Assembly (NCBI GenBank): GCA_002352205.1
Contig: DEHZ01000012.1
Coordinates: forward strand, 62,001-126,000
DNA: 64,000 nucleotides
Source of the DNA: Flavobacterium sp. UBA2787
GTDB lineage: Bacteria; Bacteroidota; Bacteroidia; Flavobacteriales; Flavobacteriaceae
Direction of reading: 5' to 3'
The notes under the pieces are model-generated. The model did no database searches. It had not been told where the DNA came from and was given only the letters and a program-made list of their open reading frames with translations. Positions 19,600 through 28,921 of the stretch are shown piece after piece; within the stretch, counting starts at the first letter, position 1; each line of letters starts with the position of its first letter. A program made the position numbers and the translations under genes.

Positions 19600-21054
19600 T
19601 TATTTTTTAATAATTTTTTGAAACTTGATACTATTATCAGAATTAGTTATTTTACAAAAATAGATTCCGGCATTTAACCCTGAAATATCAAATTCTTGAA
19701 CATTTGCCTTTGTTTCGAATACTTTTTTACCAATACCATCATAAATTACGACGGAAGCAACTTAACTGTTTTGAGAATGAAGAGTTACTTTTCCATCTGT
19801 TGGATTTGGATAAACCGCGAAATTATTACTTTCAAACTCGTTAAGACCTAAAGTAACGTCAAGCATATAGGCACCGCCATTCGCCGCCATCAAAGGATGT
19901 GACCAATATTCATTAGAATTTCCAAATAAAACCTTATCTTCTTTTATTAATGTAAAATGACCAAAATTATCATTTGTATAACTACTCATGCCACCATAAG
20001 CATTATTATAAGTCCAACTACCATTTTCATTAACAAAATGAAAAGCAGGATTTTTTCTTTCCATTTGTAAAATATAAAACCCTATTGGAATTATAAACAT
20101 ATTATTGCCACTTACTTTTACTTTATACTCATAATAATCTCCTTCTTGAAATATAAAATCTTCCGTAAAATTCCATTCTTCTGTATTTTCAGACCAATCA
20201 TAAATTTTAATCATTTTTTGTCCTAAATTGTCAAATTCTGTATCTACAATATCATACATATACAATTTAAGATTTGAAAAACTAATTCTATCATAATGTG
20301 GAATATAAATATCCGGATTTGATTCAAAATAGATAGTAGGCATTGGAGTGGTGTTTAGCAATTCCCAATTGGAGTTCTCTATCTTGTACATATGAATTAA
20401 ATCTTCGGTTGAAGTTGTTGAAGTTGTTACCATCATTTGATTTTCAATATCCAATAACGACCCGAATTCTGAATTTTCGGGAGTTCCAATCAGAATTTGC
20501 TGTAACGAAAAAGCATCACCCATTTGATTGTAAACATAAACTGCACCATGGTTTGTTACAGAATCTCCATTTTCATCATAACCTGATGCTGTAATAAATA
20601 ATTGTCCGTTGTGAACTTTTACATTTGAACCAAAGTAGTCATTCACATGTTGGGTTGAAGGCTGAATTTTTAACAAATATTCCCAAACATCATCTACTTT
20701 TTTATAAACATAAACTGCACCACCGTTGGCAACATTTGTACTATTTGTAGTTGAACCTGCAAACAAATAATTATCTGTCATTTCAATTCCACCGCCAAAA
20801 AATTGGTTAGCTTCCGGTGAATCCATAATAACATTCGGCGTAATTCCGGATGAATCTGTATTAAAAAGATATAATTTAGCTATACCATTCGGTGGCATTG
20901 CATCTCGACCTGAAACCGCTATTTCACTATCATTAAAGCTGGCAATACCTCCAAAAAAGTAAACAGTTGAAAAATTTTCCGGTTCAATTCTAACCAAACT
21001 TTGGCTAAAAGAATGAACCGAAATTAATAATGCAAGAAGGTAAAGTTTTTTCAT
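19600..21054 (-). pseudogene. T9SS type A secreted protein broken by one in-frame stop
   Basis: The first 430 residues (21054-19762) form a signal peptide (ending SFSQS) and an FG-GAP-like or integrin-like beta-propeller, with recurring DNYLFAGSTTNST and GAVYVYKK motifs. The C-terminal sorting domain begins NFAVYPNPTDGKVTLHSQNS and is then cut by TAA at 19764-19762. The same frame continues, without frameshift, as VASVVIYDGIGKKVF, EFDISGLNAGIYFCKI and ends FQKIIKK at 19600. That is a complete type A sorting domain. One point mutation from a sense codon would explain it. Without the tail, export by T9SS should fail. It is either a pseudogene, a sequencing error, or (less likely) stop readthrough. 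Confidence 0.85.
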
Positions 21055-21195
21055 AAGGAACTAGTTTACTTACAAATTTAACGAAAAAAGCATATCAAAT
21101 TTAAATACAGTATCAAAAGTTATCATTTCCTAACCATTTGTTAAACCCCTTTTCACTACTTTTATTTTCGTTATTTTTACGAAAACTTTAAAACT

Positions 21196-22794
21196 ATGCC
21201 AAACGACTGTATCAGCTATCAAGAATCCGGATATTTCTCTTCGTTAATCAACGATTATCTGAATGAAAAACCGGAGTTGAAAGCGTTGTATCATCGTTTT
21301 CCGAACTTGGAAAATTTTAAGTTACAGTTGGAGGAGAAAGGAAGAAATTTCAATGACAATGACAATTTCAAGAGGAAAATCTTGGTTTCTGTTTTGGAAA
21401 AGCAATATGAATCAATTGAAATTTCTAAAGAAACGAAGCAGAACATCCGAAATTTAATTAATCCAAAAACATTTACGGTTACAACCGGACATCAGTTGAA
21501 TTTGTTTACAGGTCCGCTGTATTTTTTGTATAAAATTGTTTCGACAATTAATTTATGCAAAGAATTAAAAAGTGAATTTCCTGTACACGATTTCGTTCCT
21601 ATTTATTGGATGGCAACCGAAGATCACGATTTTGAAGAAATCAATTATTTTAATTTTAAACATAAAAAAATCAGTTGGAATCGGGAAAGTTTTGGTCCGG
21701 TTGGACGATTATCAATCGACGGTTTAGAAGATGTTTTGGCTGTTTTTGAATCGGAAATTGGTTTAGGTAAAAATGCAGAATATCTGAAAAATTTATTCAA
21801 AAAAGCTTATTTGGAACATACAAATTTAGCTGATGCAACCCGTTTTTTAGCGAACGAATTGTTTGCCAATGAAGGTTTGGTTATTATTGATGGTGATGAT
21901 GCTGATTTGAAAAAATCGTTTATTCCTTACATCAAAAATGAATTGTTGCATCAAACGTCTTTTGCTGAAGTGAATGAAACAATTCCTTTGTTGGAATCGT
22001 ATTCAGTTCAAGTGAATCCGAGGAGAATTAATTTGTTTTATATTGAAGATCATTTGCGTGAGCGAATTGTTTTTGAAAACGGAAGTTATGCCGTTTTGAA
22101 CACAAAAATGACTTTTTTGGAAGAAGAAATTTTGAAAGAAGTGGACAACCATCCAGAGAAATTTAGTCCGAATGTTTTGTTGCGACCTTTGTATCAAGAA
22201 GTTATTTTGCCTAATTTGTGCTACATCGGCGGCGGCGGCGAATTGGCGTATTGGTTGGAATTGAAATCGTTTTTCGAAAGTCAGCATGTGACTTTCCCGA
22301 TTTTGTTACTGCGTAATTCAGTTTTGTTGGCGACGGAAAAACAAGCGACAAAAGCGGATAAATTACAATTGACTTGGGGAGATTTATTTTTGAATCAGCA
22401 AGAATTATTTACTCAAAAAACAAAACTACTTTCTGGTTTTACGATTGATTTTTCTGCTCAAAAAGAAGCATTGAAAAAGCAATTTGAAGATTTACATAAA
22501 ATTGCTGAAGCTACCGACAAATCGTTTTTAGGAGCTGTAAAAGCTCAAGAAACTAAGCAGATTAAAGGTTTAGAAAATTTAGAAAAACGCTTATTGAAAG
22601 CTGAAAAACGAGTTCACCAAGAACATTTAAACCGAATTATTTCATTGCAAAATGAATTATTTCCGAACCAAAGTTTGCAGGAACGAAAAGTAAATTTTGC
22701 TGAGTTTTATGTGGAGTTTGGTGAAGAATTGATAGAAAAATTATTGAAGGAATTGAAACCTTTGCAAATGGAATTTAAGGTGGTGGTTTTATAG
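21196..22794 (+). CDS. bshC: bacillithiol biosynthesis cysteine-adding enzyme BshC
   Basis: BshC adds cysteine to GlcN-malate in the final step of bacillithiol synthesis, the low-molecular-weight thiol used by many Bacteroidota. The 532-residue length fits. Visible features include the Rossmann-like core with TVTTGHQLNLFTGPLYFLYKI (about residues 94-114; key part TGHQLNLFTGP), PIYWMATEDHDFEEINYF, a GGGGELAYWLELK segment and the long coiled-coil C terminus. Its partners bshA and bshB are not in the window. A structured repeat element begins 17 bases after the stop. Confidence 0.92.
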   Translation: MPNDCISYQESGYFSSLINDYLNEKPELKALYHRFPNLENFKLQLEEKGRNFNDNDNFKRKILVSVLEKQYESIEISKETKQNIRNLINPKTFTVTTGHQLNLFTGPLYFLYKIVSTINLCKELKSEFPVHDFVPIYWMATEDHDFEEINYFNFKHKKISWNRESFGPVGRLSIDGLEDVLAVFESEIGLGKNAEYLKNLFKKAYLEHTNLADATRFLANELFANEGLVIIDGDDADLKKSFIPYIKNELLHQTSFAEVNETIPLLESYSVQVNPRRINLFYIEDHLRERIVFENGSYAVLNTKMTFLEEEILKEVDNHPEKFSPNVLLRPLYQEVILPNLCYIGGGGELAYWLELKSFFESQHVTFPILLLRNSVLLATEKQATKADKLQLTWGDLFLNQQELFTQKTKLLSGFTIDFSAQKEALKKQFEDLHKIAEATDKSFLGAVKAQETKQIKGLENLEKRLLKAEKRVHQEHLNRIISLQNELFPNQSLQERKVNFAEFYVEFGEELIEKLLKELKPLQMEFKVVVL

Positions 22795-22810
22795 AACTGT
22801 ATCTGTAAAC

Positions 22811-22924
22811 AGCTTCCCTCCTAGCCCCGATTGAAGCGATATCCTTTTGTGGAGCTTGCGGAGCAAAAGATATAGCGGAAAGCGGGAAAATGGATTCCTG
22901 AAAAAGCCCGAGCCATTCGCTTCT
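22811..22924 (+). repeat. structured intergenic element, copy 1
   Basis: The element starts CTTCCCTCCTAGCCCCGATT and ends AGCCATTCGCTTCT. The arms at 22826-22849 (CCCGATTGAAGCGATATCC...) and 22864-22886 (CAAAAGATATAGCGG...) pair imperfectly, leaving a 14-base loop. Three further copies with the same ends but different stem sequences lie at 28772, 34806 and 62343. It could be the flavobacterial Flavo-1 RNA motif, which I could not check. It lies between bshC and ndk, so it may be transcribed with bshC. Confidence 0.75.
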
Positions 22925-22930
22925 AAAAAA

Positions 22931-22960
22931 ACTTAAAACCTGAAACTTGAAACTTCAAAC
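22931..22960 (+). repeat. heptamer array next to structured element
   Basis: Seven-base units of the form CTTGAAA/CTTCAAA (ACTTAAAACCTGAAACTTGA then AACTTCAAAC) follow structured element copy 1 by six bases. The TTG in this array falls 19 bases before the ndk -7 box. Confidence 0.75.
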
Positions 22961-22976
22961 TAAAATCGTACCTTTG
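22947..22976 (+). promoter_or_regulatory. ndk promoter
   Basis: TTG at 22947-22949, 19 bases, then TACCTTTG at 22969-22976 fit TTG-N19-TAnnTTTG. Initiation would be about 20 bases before the ndk ATG. The -33 TTG is supplied by the heptamer array at 22931-22960. Confidence 0.65.
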
Positions 22977-23003
22977 CACCCGAATTAAAACAAGCAAATT
23001 ACT

Positions 23004-23423
23004 ATGGCAACAAATAGAACTTTTACAATGATTAAGCCGGATGGTGTTGAAAACGGACACATCGGTGGGATTTTGAATATGATTACAGAAGGTGGTTTTC
23101 GTATCGTAGCAATGAAATTAACGCAATTGACGGTGGCTGATGCAAAGGCATTTTATGCTGTTCACGCTGAAAGACCTTTTTATGGTGAATTGGTCGAATT
23201 TATGACTCGTGGTCCTATCGTTGCGGCTATTTTGGAAAAAGAAAACGCTGTTGAGGACTTTAGAACTTTAATTGGTGCAACAAATCCAGCAAATGCTGCT
23301 GAAGGAACTATTCGTAAAAAATATGCTACTTCAATGGGCGAAAATGCGGTTCACGGTTCGGATTCGGATGAAAATGCAGCGATTGAAGGTGCTTTTCATT
23401 TTGCAGGAAGAGAGATGTTTTAG
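23004..23423 (+). CDS. ndk: nucleoside diphosphate kinase
   Basis: This enzyme transfers the gamma phosphate between nucleoside di- and triphosphates. The 139 residues match the family's compact form. The phospho-histidine is His117 in [14 protein letters not shown]. The N terminus, [13 protein letters not shown], carries the conserved Lys11. It is a single-gene unit with its own promoter and a following terminator. Confidence 0.97.
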   Translation: MATNRTFTMIKPDGVENGHIGGILNMITEGGFRIVAMKLTQLTVADAKAFYAVHAERPFYGELVEFMTRGPIVAAILEKENAVEDFRTLIGATNPANAAEGTIRKKYATSMGENAVHGSDSDENAAIEGAFHFAGREMF

Positions 23424-23457
23424 GTAGCAGTTGTCGGTTATCGGTCGCAGTTCACAA
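23424..23457 (+). repeat. degenerate 7-bp repeat array starting at the ndk stop
   Basis: Units CAGTTGT, CGGTTAT, CGGTCG and CAGTTCA follow the ndk TAG directly. A related array (23526-23567) abuts the opposing gene's stop, so the terminator between the two genes is bracketed by repeats. Confidence 0.6.
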
Positions 23458-23464
23458 CATACAG

Positions 23465-23501
23465 AAAATCCCTTTTTTTTAAGTAAAAAGGGATTTTTTA
23501 T
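23465..23501. terminator. bidirectional terminator between ndk and the DUF721 gene
   Basis: AAATCCCTTTTT and AAAAAGGGATTTTTT form a stem with A and T runs on both sides. It can serve the plus-strand ndk and the minus-strand DUF721 gene. Confidence 0.8.
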
Positions 23502-23525
23502 GTTTTAATTTATAGTAAGAGCAGC

Positions 23526-23567
23526 ACTAAAACTGAAAACTGTGACTGTGACTGCGACTGAAAACTA
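23526..23567 (+). repeat. degenerate 6-bp repeat array abutting the DUF721 stop
   Basis: The array CTGAAAACTGTGACTGTGAC then TGCGACTGAAAACTA consists of CTGNNA-like hexamers, and its last bases are the minus-strand stop codon (CTA at 23565-23567) of the DUF721 gene. Confidence 0.65.
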
Positions 23568-23861
23568 CCTCAAAACCAACTCCTTCACCACATCTTTTCG
23601 CAATTCGTCATTGAGCATCGTGATGATTTTTTGTTTTCCGTGGCTGAGTTCTTCTCGCAAAACGGCAGAAGTTAGCGTGACATAGAGTGTTGTTCCTTTG
23701 AGGATAACTTCTTTGGTATAGGTATTTACGCCATTTCCCATAAGGTCTTTCCACGCTTTTTCGACGTCGATTTTGTCCATACCGGATTGGAGTTTATTGT
23801 TTTCAATAAACGCTTTGAGTACATCGGAAATTGGGCTTTCGTTGTTTAATCGTTTGGCCAT
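23565..23861 (-). CDS. DUF721 family protein (DciA-like)
   Basis: This 98-residue protein belongs to the DUF721 (DciA-like) family. Family members in other bacteria load the replicative helicase DnaB, which makes a replication role possible. The core WKDLMGNGVNTYTKEVILKG and TLYVTLTSAVLREELSH match the domain's alpha-beta pattern. It is shorter than full DciA proteins, as usual in Bacteroidota. Its start overlaps the stop of the upstream lipoprotein gene by one base, so the two are co-translated. The function is inferred from the family only. Confidence 0.85.
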   Translation of the reverse strand: MAKRLNNESPISDVLKAFIENNKLQSGMDKIDVEKAWKDLMGNGVNTYTKEVILKGTTLYVTLTSAVLREELSHGKQKIITMLNDELRKDVVKELVLR

Positions 23862-24280
23862 TATTGGATAGAAATGGGTTTAAATCGTTTGTAATGATAT
23901 TCTAAATTTTGCTTGTTTTTGAGGACTAAAATGCTATCGGTCAACGATAAAATTTCTTCGCTCCATTGGGCAAAATCGGTTTTGTAATGAATTTGAAAGA
24001 TGCCGGAACTGTCTTTGATTTGAATGGTTTCCAACTCATCATTGGTTAGGTATTTACCATCAAATTGAGGCTTTACTTTTTTTCTGAAACCGGTTTTGCT
24101 ATTCCATTCGATATAATCAACAGTTTCGTTAATTTTATATTCTTTTTCTTGACCATCAGGCAATTGCACTTTCTGAATCTCCCAATACCCGTTTATTTTT
24201 GAAATGGAATCGGGTGAAACCTTTTCTTGACAAGAAATCAATACAATTGAAAAAAGTAAGGAATAAAAAAGTGATTTCAT
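23861..24280 (-). CDS. small lipoprotein, lipocalin-like
   Basis: This 139-residue lipoprotein has a signal peptide ending in the lipobox LISCQ (Cys at about 17). The mature part has the WEIQKVQLPDGQ and FDGKYLTNDE spacing of small lipocalin-like beta barrels, with several antiparallel beta strands predicted by pattern. The family is not recognised further. It is translationally coupled to the DUF721 gene. A small-molecule binding role would be a guess. Confidence 0.7.
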   Translation of the reverse strand: MKSLFYSLLFSIVLISCQEKVSPDSISKINGYWEIQKVQLPDGQEKEYKINETVDYIEWNSKTGFRKKVKPQFDGKYLTNDELETIQIKDSSGIFQIHYKTDFAQWSEEILSLTDSILVLKNKQNLEYHYKRFKPISIQ

Positions 24281-24520
24281 CGTTTTAAAATAAAGTTTAA
24301 AATTACAATTATTTTGAGGGAATAAAAAGTAAATTTGATTAAACCTTTTTAAAAATATTGAGTCTAAGTTGACTTAAAATCGTAAGTTACGAGGAACAAT
24401 TTTCCGCTTATTTTGTTAAGTAGGTTTACGTTAGTGTAAAGGAAAAAACGGTCTTTATGCAATTAAATTTTACAATAAATCATTGCGACAAATCAGTTAT
24501 AGTGAAAGATTAATGTATGA

Positions 24521-25384
24521 TTAATTGAATAAAGAGTTACCAACTGCTATTGGTTTGTTATTTCTACTCCATTCGCTCCATGAACCAACATACAATTTTG
24601 GAATTTCAAATCCGGCATAATCCATCGCTAAAAGTGTATGGCAAGCCGTTACACCTGAACCACAATGAACTATAATTTCGTTTGGTGCATTATTCTTGAA
24701 GATATTTTTATATTTCTCTCTTAATATTTCCGGTGAAAGAAAAAGTCCGTTCTCATCTAAATTTGTAGAAAATGGAATATTGATTGCGTTTGGAATATGA
24801 CCGGAAATTAAATCTATTGGTTCGATTTCTCCATTGTATCTTGCACTTTCACGAACGTCAATAATTAAGTTTGAAATATTTTTTGAAGCTTTTTCTACTT
24901 CAATTAATGTGGCTAATGGTAATTTCCAATTTTCGATTTTATATTCTTCTGTCGGTGTAGAATTTACAGGATTCGAATTGATTGGGAAATTTTGTTTTTC
25001 TGCTTCTTGAAAACCTCCATCCAAAACTTGAACTTTTTCGTGTCCAACAGATTTTAACATCCACCACATTCGAGCTGCAGCATTTGCACCAATTTTATCG
25101 TCGTAAAGAATAATGTGTGTTTTTGGAGTAATTCCTAAAGTTGAAAGTAACTTAGAAAAATTTTCTGTGGTTGGTAAAGGATGTCTTCCTCCTTTTGATA
25201 CATCTTCGTTTATTTCTACAAGTTGTGTATTTAAATCAACAAAAATTGCTCCGTCTAAATGTTTTTGTTTGTAATTGGATTGAGCCTCTTTTCCATTACT
25301 TACATCGAGAATAATTAAATCATTCTTTTTGTGAAGCTCTTTTAATTCTGAAACTTGAATAATAGGAGAAAGTTTGCTTTTCAT
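24521..25384 (-). CDS. tandem rhodanese sulfurtransferase
   Basis: This 287-residue sulfurtransferase has two rhodanese domains. The N-terminal one (residues 8-125) is inactive-looking. The C-terminal one (about 165-280) carries the catalytic Cys241 in the loop HCGSGVTACHT. CGSGVTA is the 3-mercaptopyruvate sulfurtransferase/thiosulfate type loop. No neighbours suggest the substrate, and the gene is monocistronic. The 240 bases downstream (24281-24520) show no recognisable feature. Confidence 0.9.
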   Translation of the reverse strand: MKSKLSPIIQVSELKELHKKNDLIILDVSNGKEAQSNYKQKHLDGAIFVDLNTQLVEINEDVSKGGRHPLPTTENFSKLLSTLGITPKTHIILYDDKIGANAAARMWWMLKSVGHEKVQVLDGGFQEAEKQNFPINSNPVNSTPTEEYKIENWKLPLATLIEVEKASKNISNLIIDVRESARYNGEIEPIDLISGHIPNAINIPFSTNLDENGLFLSPEILREKYKNIFKNNAPNEIIVHCGSGVTACHTLLAMDYAGFEIPKLYVGSWSEWSRNNKPIAVGNSLFN

Positions 25385-25414
25385 TTTTATACAATTTAAG
25401 ATTGCGTAGAATGA

Positions 25415-25708
25415 TTAACTCCCGTACTTATTCTGCAAAAAATAAACCAAATCTACTTCATAATAACGAACTGCAATGATAAGCACAACTGTAATGATTG
25501 TGATAATCCAAGAATATTTTTTATAAAGAACTGTGTAAGCCGTCAAAATTCCCATACAAATGAATGGGATTGCTAAGATAATATTTGGAATCATCCAAGC
25601 ACCACGAAAAATGGCTATTGATTTAAGAAGTACAAAAAAGAAGCAGTAAACCGAAACAATTTTGGTTAAGGATACAAGGTATTTATTAAAAACTTTTGGT
25701 TCTTCCAT
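25415..25708 (-). CDS. small three-helix membrane protein
   Basis: This 97-residue protein is predicted to have three transmembrane segments at about residues 14-32, 39-58 and 65-83, with short polar tails. The family is not recognised. Its start overlaps the ftsY stop in the arrangement TAATG, so it is translated with ftsY. A link to membrane protein insertion is only suggested by this position. Confidence 0.75.
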   Translation of the reverse strand: MEEPKVFNKYLVSLTKIVSVYCFFFVLLKSIAIFRGAWMIPNIILAIPFICMGILTAYTVLYKKYSWIITIITVVLIIAVRYYEVDLVYFLQNKYGS

Positions 25709-26661
25709 TATTTAAAAAACGAATCTACAAATTCATATTTATTGAAAACTTGTAAGTCTTCGATTCCTTCTCCAACTCCGATATATTTTACAGGTATTTG
25801 AAACTGATCTGAAATTCCGATGACCACACCACCTTTTGCAGTTCCGTCTAATTTGGTTACGGCTAAACAAGAAACTTCTGTGGCGGCTGTAAACTCTCTG
25901 GCTTGTTCGAATGCGTTTTGTCCGGTTGATCCATCTAAAACCAACAATACATCGTGAGGAGCATCGCCAACGACTTTTTGCATTACGCGTTTTACTTTGG
26001 TTAGCTCGTTCATCAAATTAACTTTATTATGAAGTCGGCCCGCAGTATCAATAATCACAACATCGGCACCTTGCGTTACGGCACTTTGCAATGTATCAAA
26101 CGCTACGGATGCAGGATCACTTCCCATTTGTTGTTTTACGATTGGCACACCTACTCGATCAGCCCAAATTTGCAATTGATCAATCGCAGCCGCTCTAAAA
26201 GTATCGCCAGCACCTAAAACAACTTTATGTCCGGATTTTTTAAATTGATACGCTAATTTTCCGATGGTGGTTGTTTTACCAACACCATTTACACCCACAA
26301 CCATAATTACATACGGTTTTTTGTTGGCCGGAATATCAAATTCGGTTGCTTCGCCTGTATTAGTTTCAGATAAAAGTCCGGCAATTTCCTCGCGAAGAAT
26401 TTTGTTGAGTTCTTCTGTTCCAAGGTATTTATCTTTGGCAACACGTTCCTCGATTCGGTCAATGATTTTTAATGTGGTTTTTACACCCACATCAGAAGAA
26501 ACTAATACTTCTTCTAAATTATCCAAAACGTCTTCGTCAACAGTTGATTTTCCGGCAACGGCTTTGGTTAACTTAGCAAAAAAAGAGGTTTTGGTTTGTT
26601 CTAAACCTTTGTCTAACGTTTCTTTTTTTTCGGATGAAAATATTCGTTTGAAAAAACTCAT
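25708..26661 (-). CDS. ftsY: signal recognition particle receptor FtsY
   Basis: FtsY is the SRP receptor GTPase that docks ribosome-nascent chains at the membrane. The start at 26661 (MSFFKRIF) gives 317 residues. An in-frame extension to 26727 lies over the promoter and terminator and is rejected. The N domain comes first, followed by the G domain with P-loop GVNGVGKTTTIGKLA, GAGDTFRAAA, VIIDTAGRL and AVTKLDGTAKGG. The acidic A domain is very short, as usual in Bacteroidota. The gene precedes the small membrane protein at 25415. Confidence 0.97.
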   Translation of the reverse strand: MSFFKRIFSSEKKETLDKGLEQTKTSFFAKLTKAVAGKSTVDEDVLDNLEEVLVSSDVGVKTTLKIIDRIEERVAKDKYLGTEELNKILREEIAGLLSETNTGEATEFDIPANKKPYVIMVVGVNGVGKTTTIGKLAYQFKKSGHKVVLGAGDTFRAAAIDQLQIWADRVGVPIVKQQMGSDPASVAFDTLQSAVTQGADVVIIDTAGRLHNKVNLMNELTKVKRVMQKVVGDAPHDVLLVLDGSTGQNAFEQAREFTAATEVSCLAVTKLDGTAKGGVVIGISDQFQIPVKYIGVGEGIEDLQVFNKYEFVDSFFK

Positions 26662-26698
26662 ATTCTGGTTTATTATTTTTGATACTATATTATGGGTA

Positions 26699-26706
26699 CA
26701 AAGATA
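26699..26706 (-). promoter_or_regulatory. -7 box of the ftsY promoter
   Basis: TATCTTTG on the minus strand matches TAnnTTTG and lies about 38 bases before the FtsY start at 26661. It sits at the distal edge of the preceding operon's terminator. Confidence 0.5.
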
Positions 26707-26742
26707 AAATAAAAAAGCTACTCTCAATGAAAGTAGCTTTAA
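26707..26742 (-). terminator. terminator of the rpmB-rpmG-DUF4295 operon
   Basis: AAAGCTACT and AGTAGCTTT form a stem around an 8-10 base loop. On the minus strand it is followed by TTTTTTATTTT. It lies between the DUF4295 gene and ftsY. Confidence 0.85.
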
Positions 26743-26762
26743 CTATAATACGGTAAAGTAAA

Positions 26763-26915
26763 TTATTTCTTAGTTAAGAAATTGTCTACTAGTTCAGGAG
26801 CCATTACAGATTCAACAAAAGTATAAGCTCCGGTTTTTGGAGATTTTACCATTTTAATGGCTTTAGTTAATCTTTTTGACGCTGTTTGTAACGTTGCTAC
26901 GGTTTTCTTTGCCAT
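26763..26915 (-). CDS. DUF4295 small basic protein
   Basis: This 50-residue protein starts MAKKTVATLQTASKRLTKAI and ends ELVDNFLTKK. It matches the DUF4295 family, which in Bacteroidota follows rpmB and rpmG. It is basic at the N terminus and may be a ribosome-associated protein. The role is not established. It lies 8 bases after the rpmG stop. Confidence 0.9.
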   Translation of the reverse strand: MAKKTVATLQTASKRLTKAIKMVKSPKTGAYTFVESVMAPELVDNFLTKK

Positions 26916-26923
26916 TTCTTATC

Positions 26924-27106
26924 TTATTTAATTTCTTTATGAACAGTTACTTTTTTCAAGATTGGATTAAATTTTTTAATCTCTAATCTATCTGGAGTAT
27001 TTTTTTTGTTTTTAGTTGTGATATAACGAGACGTTCCAGGTACACCTGAAGTTTTGTGCTCTGTACACTCTAAAATTACTTGGATTCTATTGCCTTTCTT
27101 TGCCAT
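26924..27106 (-). CDS. rpmG: 50S ribosomal protein L33
   Basis: L33 is a small protein of the large ribosomal subunit. The 60 residues include [20 protein letters not shown], typical of the family. The four-Cys zinc ribbon is missing, so this is the C-minus type. It follows rpmB by 26 bases. Confidence 0.97.
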   Translation of the reverse strand: MAKKGNRIQVILECTEHKTSGVPGTSRYITTKNKKNTPDRLEIKKFNPILKKVTVHKEIK

Positions 27107-27132
27107 TTTTCTGTATATTTAATAAGGTGGAA

Positions 27133-27369
27133 TTAAGAAATAAATCCTTTAGCTTTTGCATCTTTCAATACAGCGGCTAACCCTTTTTTATTAATTGTTT
27201 TAATAGTAGACGCTGCTACTCTAAGCGAAATCCATCTGTCTTCTTCAGCAAGATAGAAACGTTTTTTAACTAAGTTTACAGAAAACTTTCTCTTAGTTTT
27301 GTTCATCGCGTGAGAAACATTGTTTCCTACCATCGCTCTTTTACCTGTAAGGTCACAAACTCTTGACAT
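27133..27369 (-). CDS. rpmB: 50S ribosomal protein L28
   Basis: L28 is a large-subunit ribosomal protein. The 78 residues start [20 protein letters not shown], the hallmark of the family. It is first in the rpmB-rpmG-DUF4295 operon. A near-consensus -7 box (TTTCTTTG, one mismatch, around 27407-27400) lies upstream. Confidence 0.97.
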   Translation of the reverse strand: MSRVCDLTGKRAMVGNNVSHAMNKTKRKFSVNLVKKRFYLAEEDRWISLRVAASTIKTINKKGLAAVLKDAKAKGFIS

Positions 27370-27443
27370 TATGCTTATCTTTTATCGTTATTCAAAATCA
27401 GGGTGCAAAGAAACAAAAAACTAATGTATTACACAAACAAATT

Positions 27444-28691
27444 TTAGTAGTTTTTTAAAATTTCTTTTAAAAGCAGCTCAAGCCCTTTATTTACTGCTCT
27501 GTCTATCACTTTTTGACGCGGTTGACCAAAATTAAACTCTTCTGAAAAAACTCCTTTTGGTGTAGCAATCGCAAAACAAACTGTTCCAACCGTTGCATCG
27601 GCATCGCCTTTGGTTGGACCGGCATTTCCTGTGGTTGCTATGGCAAAATCGGTTTGAAGCAATTTCTGAGCTCCCAGAGCCATTTCTTCGGCTACTTCTT
27701 TGCTCACAACCGAATAGTTATCAATGGTTGATTGATTTACTTTTAGTATAGAAACTTTTGTATCTGTTGCATAAGTTACAACTCCTCCACGAAAATAGGA
27801 AGATGAACCTGCAATTGCTGAAATTGTTTCTGCTATTTTTCCTCCCGTGCAACTTTCAGCTGTGGAAAGGGTTAATTTCTTTTGGGTTAATGATTTCCCT
27901 AAAACGAATTCTATGCTTTCGTCTTCTTCAAATCCAACAATGATGTCGTTGATGATTTCTTGCAATTGAGCAACTAATTCGCTTATTGTGGTTTTTAAAA
28001 ACTGTTCGTCTAAACCACGAGCAGATAGTCGCAAACGCACGCGTCCCGGACTTGGTAAATAGGCTAATTTTACAAATGGTGGTAAATTATTTTCCCATTC
28101 TTCGATGCGTTCTGCAACGATGCTTTCGCCTTGACCGTAGGTCAAAATGGTTTTGTGTAAAATGTATGGTCGCTTATATTCGTTTACTATTTTGGGAATT
28201 AATTCGTCGGTTACGATAGCTTTCATTTCATAGGGAACACCGGGTAACGAAACAAAAACGGTATTTTCTTTTTGCATCCACATTCCGGGAGCGGTTCCGA
28301 AGTTGTTTTGCAAAACGATGCATTTGGATGGAACCAACGCTTGGTCGCGATTGACTTGCGAAACCACAAAATTCATTTTTGTAAATAATTCTACGATGTG
28401 ATTTTCAACGGCTTGATTTCGTTGTAAAGTGTCTTCGAAATAATCGCAAAAAGTGATTTTGGTGATGTCGTCTTTTGTTGGTCCTAAACCGCCGGTAATA
28501 ATGACAAAATCGACTAGGTTTTGCACTTTGGTGAAGGTTTCTAGAATATGCGTTTTATCATCACTGATGGAAATCATTTCGTGTACTTCTACCCCGATTT
28601 TGTTCAATGCTTTGGCAATGAAACCGGAATTGGTATCGGTGATTTGTCCGATGAGAATTTCGTCGCCAATAGTGATGATGGTTGCTTTCAA
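27444..28691 (-). CDS. cinA: CinA family nicotinamide-nucleotide amidohydrolase
   Basis: The protein has an N-terminal MoaB/MoeA-like COG1058 domain ([21 protein letters not shown] at residues 8-28; core ITDTNSGFI) and a C-terminal PncC amidase domain, from about residue 255 with [15 protein letters not shown]. PncC deamidates nicotinamide mononucleotide in NAD salvage; the N domain is an ADP-ribose pyrophosphatase in homologues. The 415-residue length is normal. It is transcribed on the minus strand. A repeat element and small arrays lie upstream, and no clear promoter box was found. Confidence 0.93.
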   Translation of the reverse strand: MKATIITIGDEILIGQITDTNSGFIAKALNKIGVEVHEMISISDDKTHILETFTKVQNLVDFVIITGGLGPTKDDITKITFCDYFEDTLQRNQAVENHIVELFTKMNFVVSQVNRDQALVPSKCIVLQNNFGTAPGMWMQKENTVFVSLPGVPYEMKAIVTDELIPKIVNEYKRPYILHKTILTYGQGESIVAERIEEWENNLPPFVKLAYLPSPGRVRLRLSARGLDEQFLKTTISELVAQLQEIINDIIVGFEEDESIEFVLGKSLTQKKLTLSTAESCTGGKIAETISAIAGSSSYFRGGVVTYATDTKVSILKVNQSTIDNYSVVSKEVAEEMALGAQKLLQTDFAIATTGNAGPTKGDADATVGTVCFAIATPKGVFSEEFNFGQPRQKVIDRAVNKGLELLLKEILKNY

Positions 28692-28771
28692 TTGGATGGT
28701 TCGATTGTTGGATTGTTCGATTTATCGATTGTTGGATTTTTGGATGGTGTGAAATTAGTTCATTTGAAGCA

Positions 28772-28921
28772 GAATTCCCTAGCCCGGATAGTAGCGGAAA
28801 CCCCACAGGGCTGAAAGCTAATTTTTCTTTGCTTTTTGGGGCGACCAACGGAAGCTAGAATAAAGCATTAGAAAAATAGCTTGAAGACCGAGGAGTTGAA
28901 GCGGATAGCCGGAATAGCTTC
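28772..28921 (+). repeat. structured intergenic element, copy 2
   Basis: The element begins CCCTAGCCCGGATAGTAGCG and ends GGAATAGCTTCT, directly against the stop codon of the Hpt gene at 28922. The inner stem pairs AAGCTAATTTTTCTTTGCTT with the later AATAAAGCATTAGAAAAATA. The loop contains GCGACCAACGGAAGCT, identical in copy 4, although the stem sequences differ. Confidence 0.75.

Noticed and set aside
24281-24520. Gap searched for a small gene or RNA
   Set aside because: No frame with plausible codon use, no hairpin with T run and no repeat was found.
26264-26707. Plus-strand frame of 147 codons opposite ftsY
   Set aside because: It is antisense to the FtsY G domain and its sequence is the mirror of conserved codons.
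26662-26727. N-terminal extension of FtsY
   Set aside because: It runs through the promoter and the upstream terminator; the ATG at 26661 matches the normal start.
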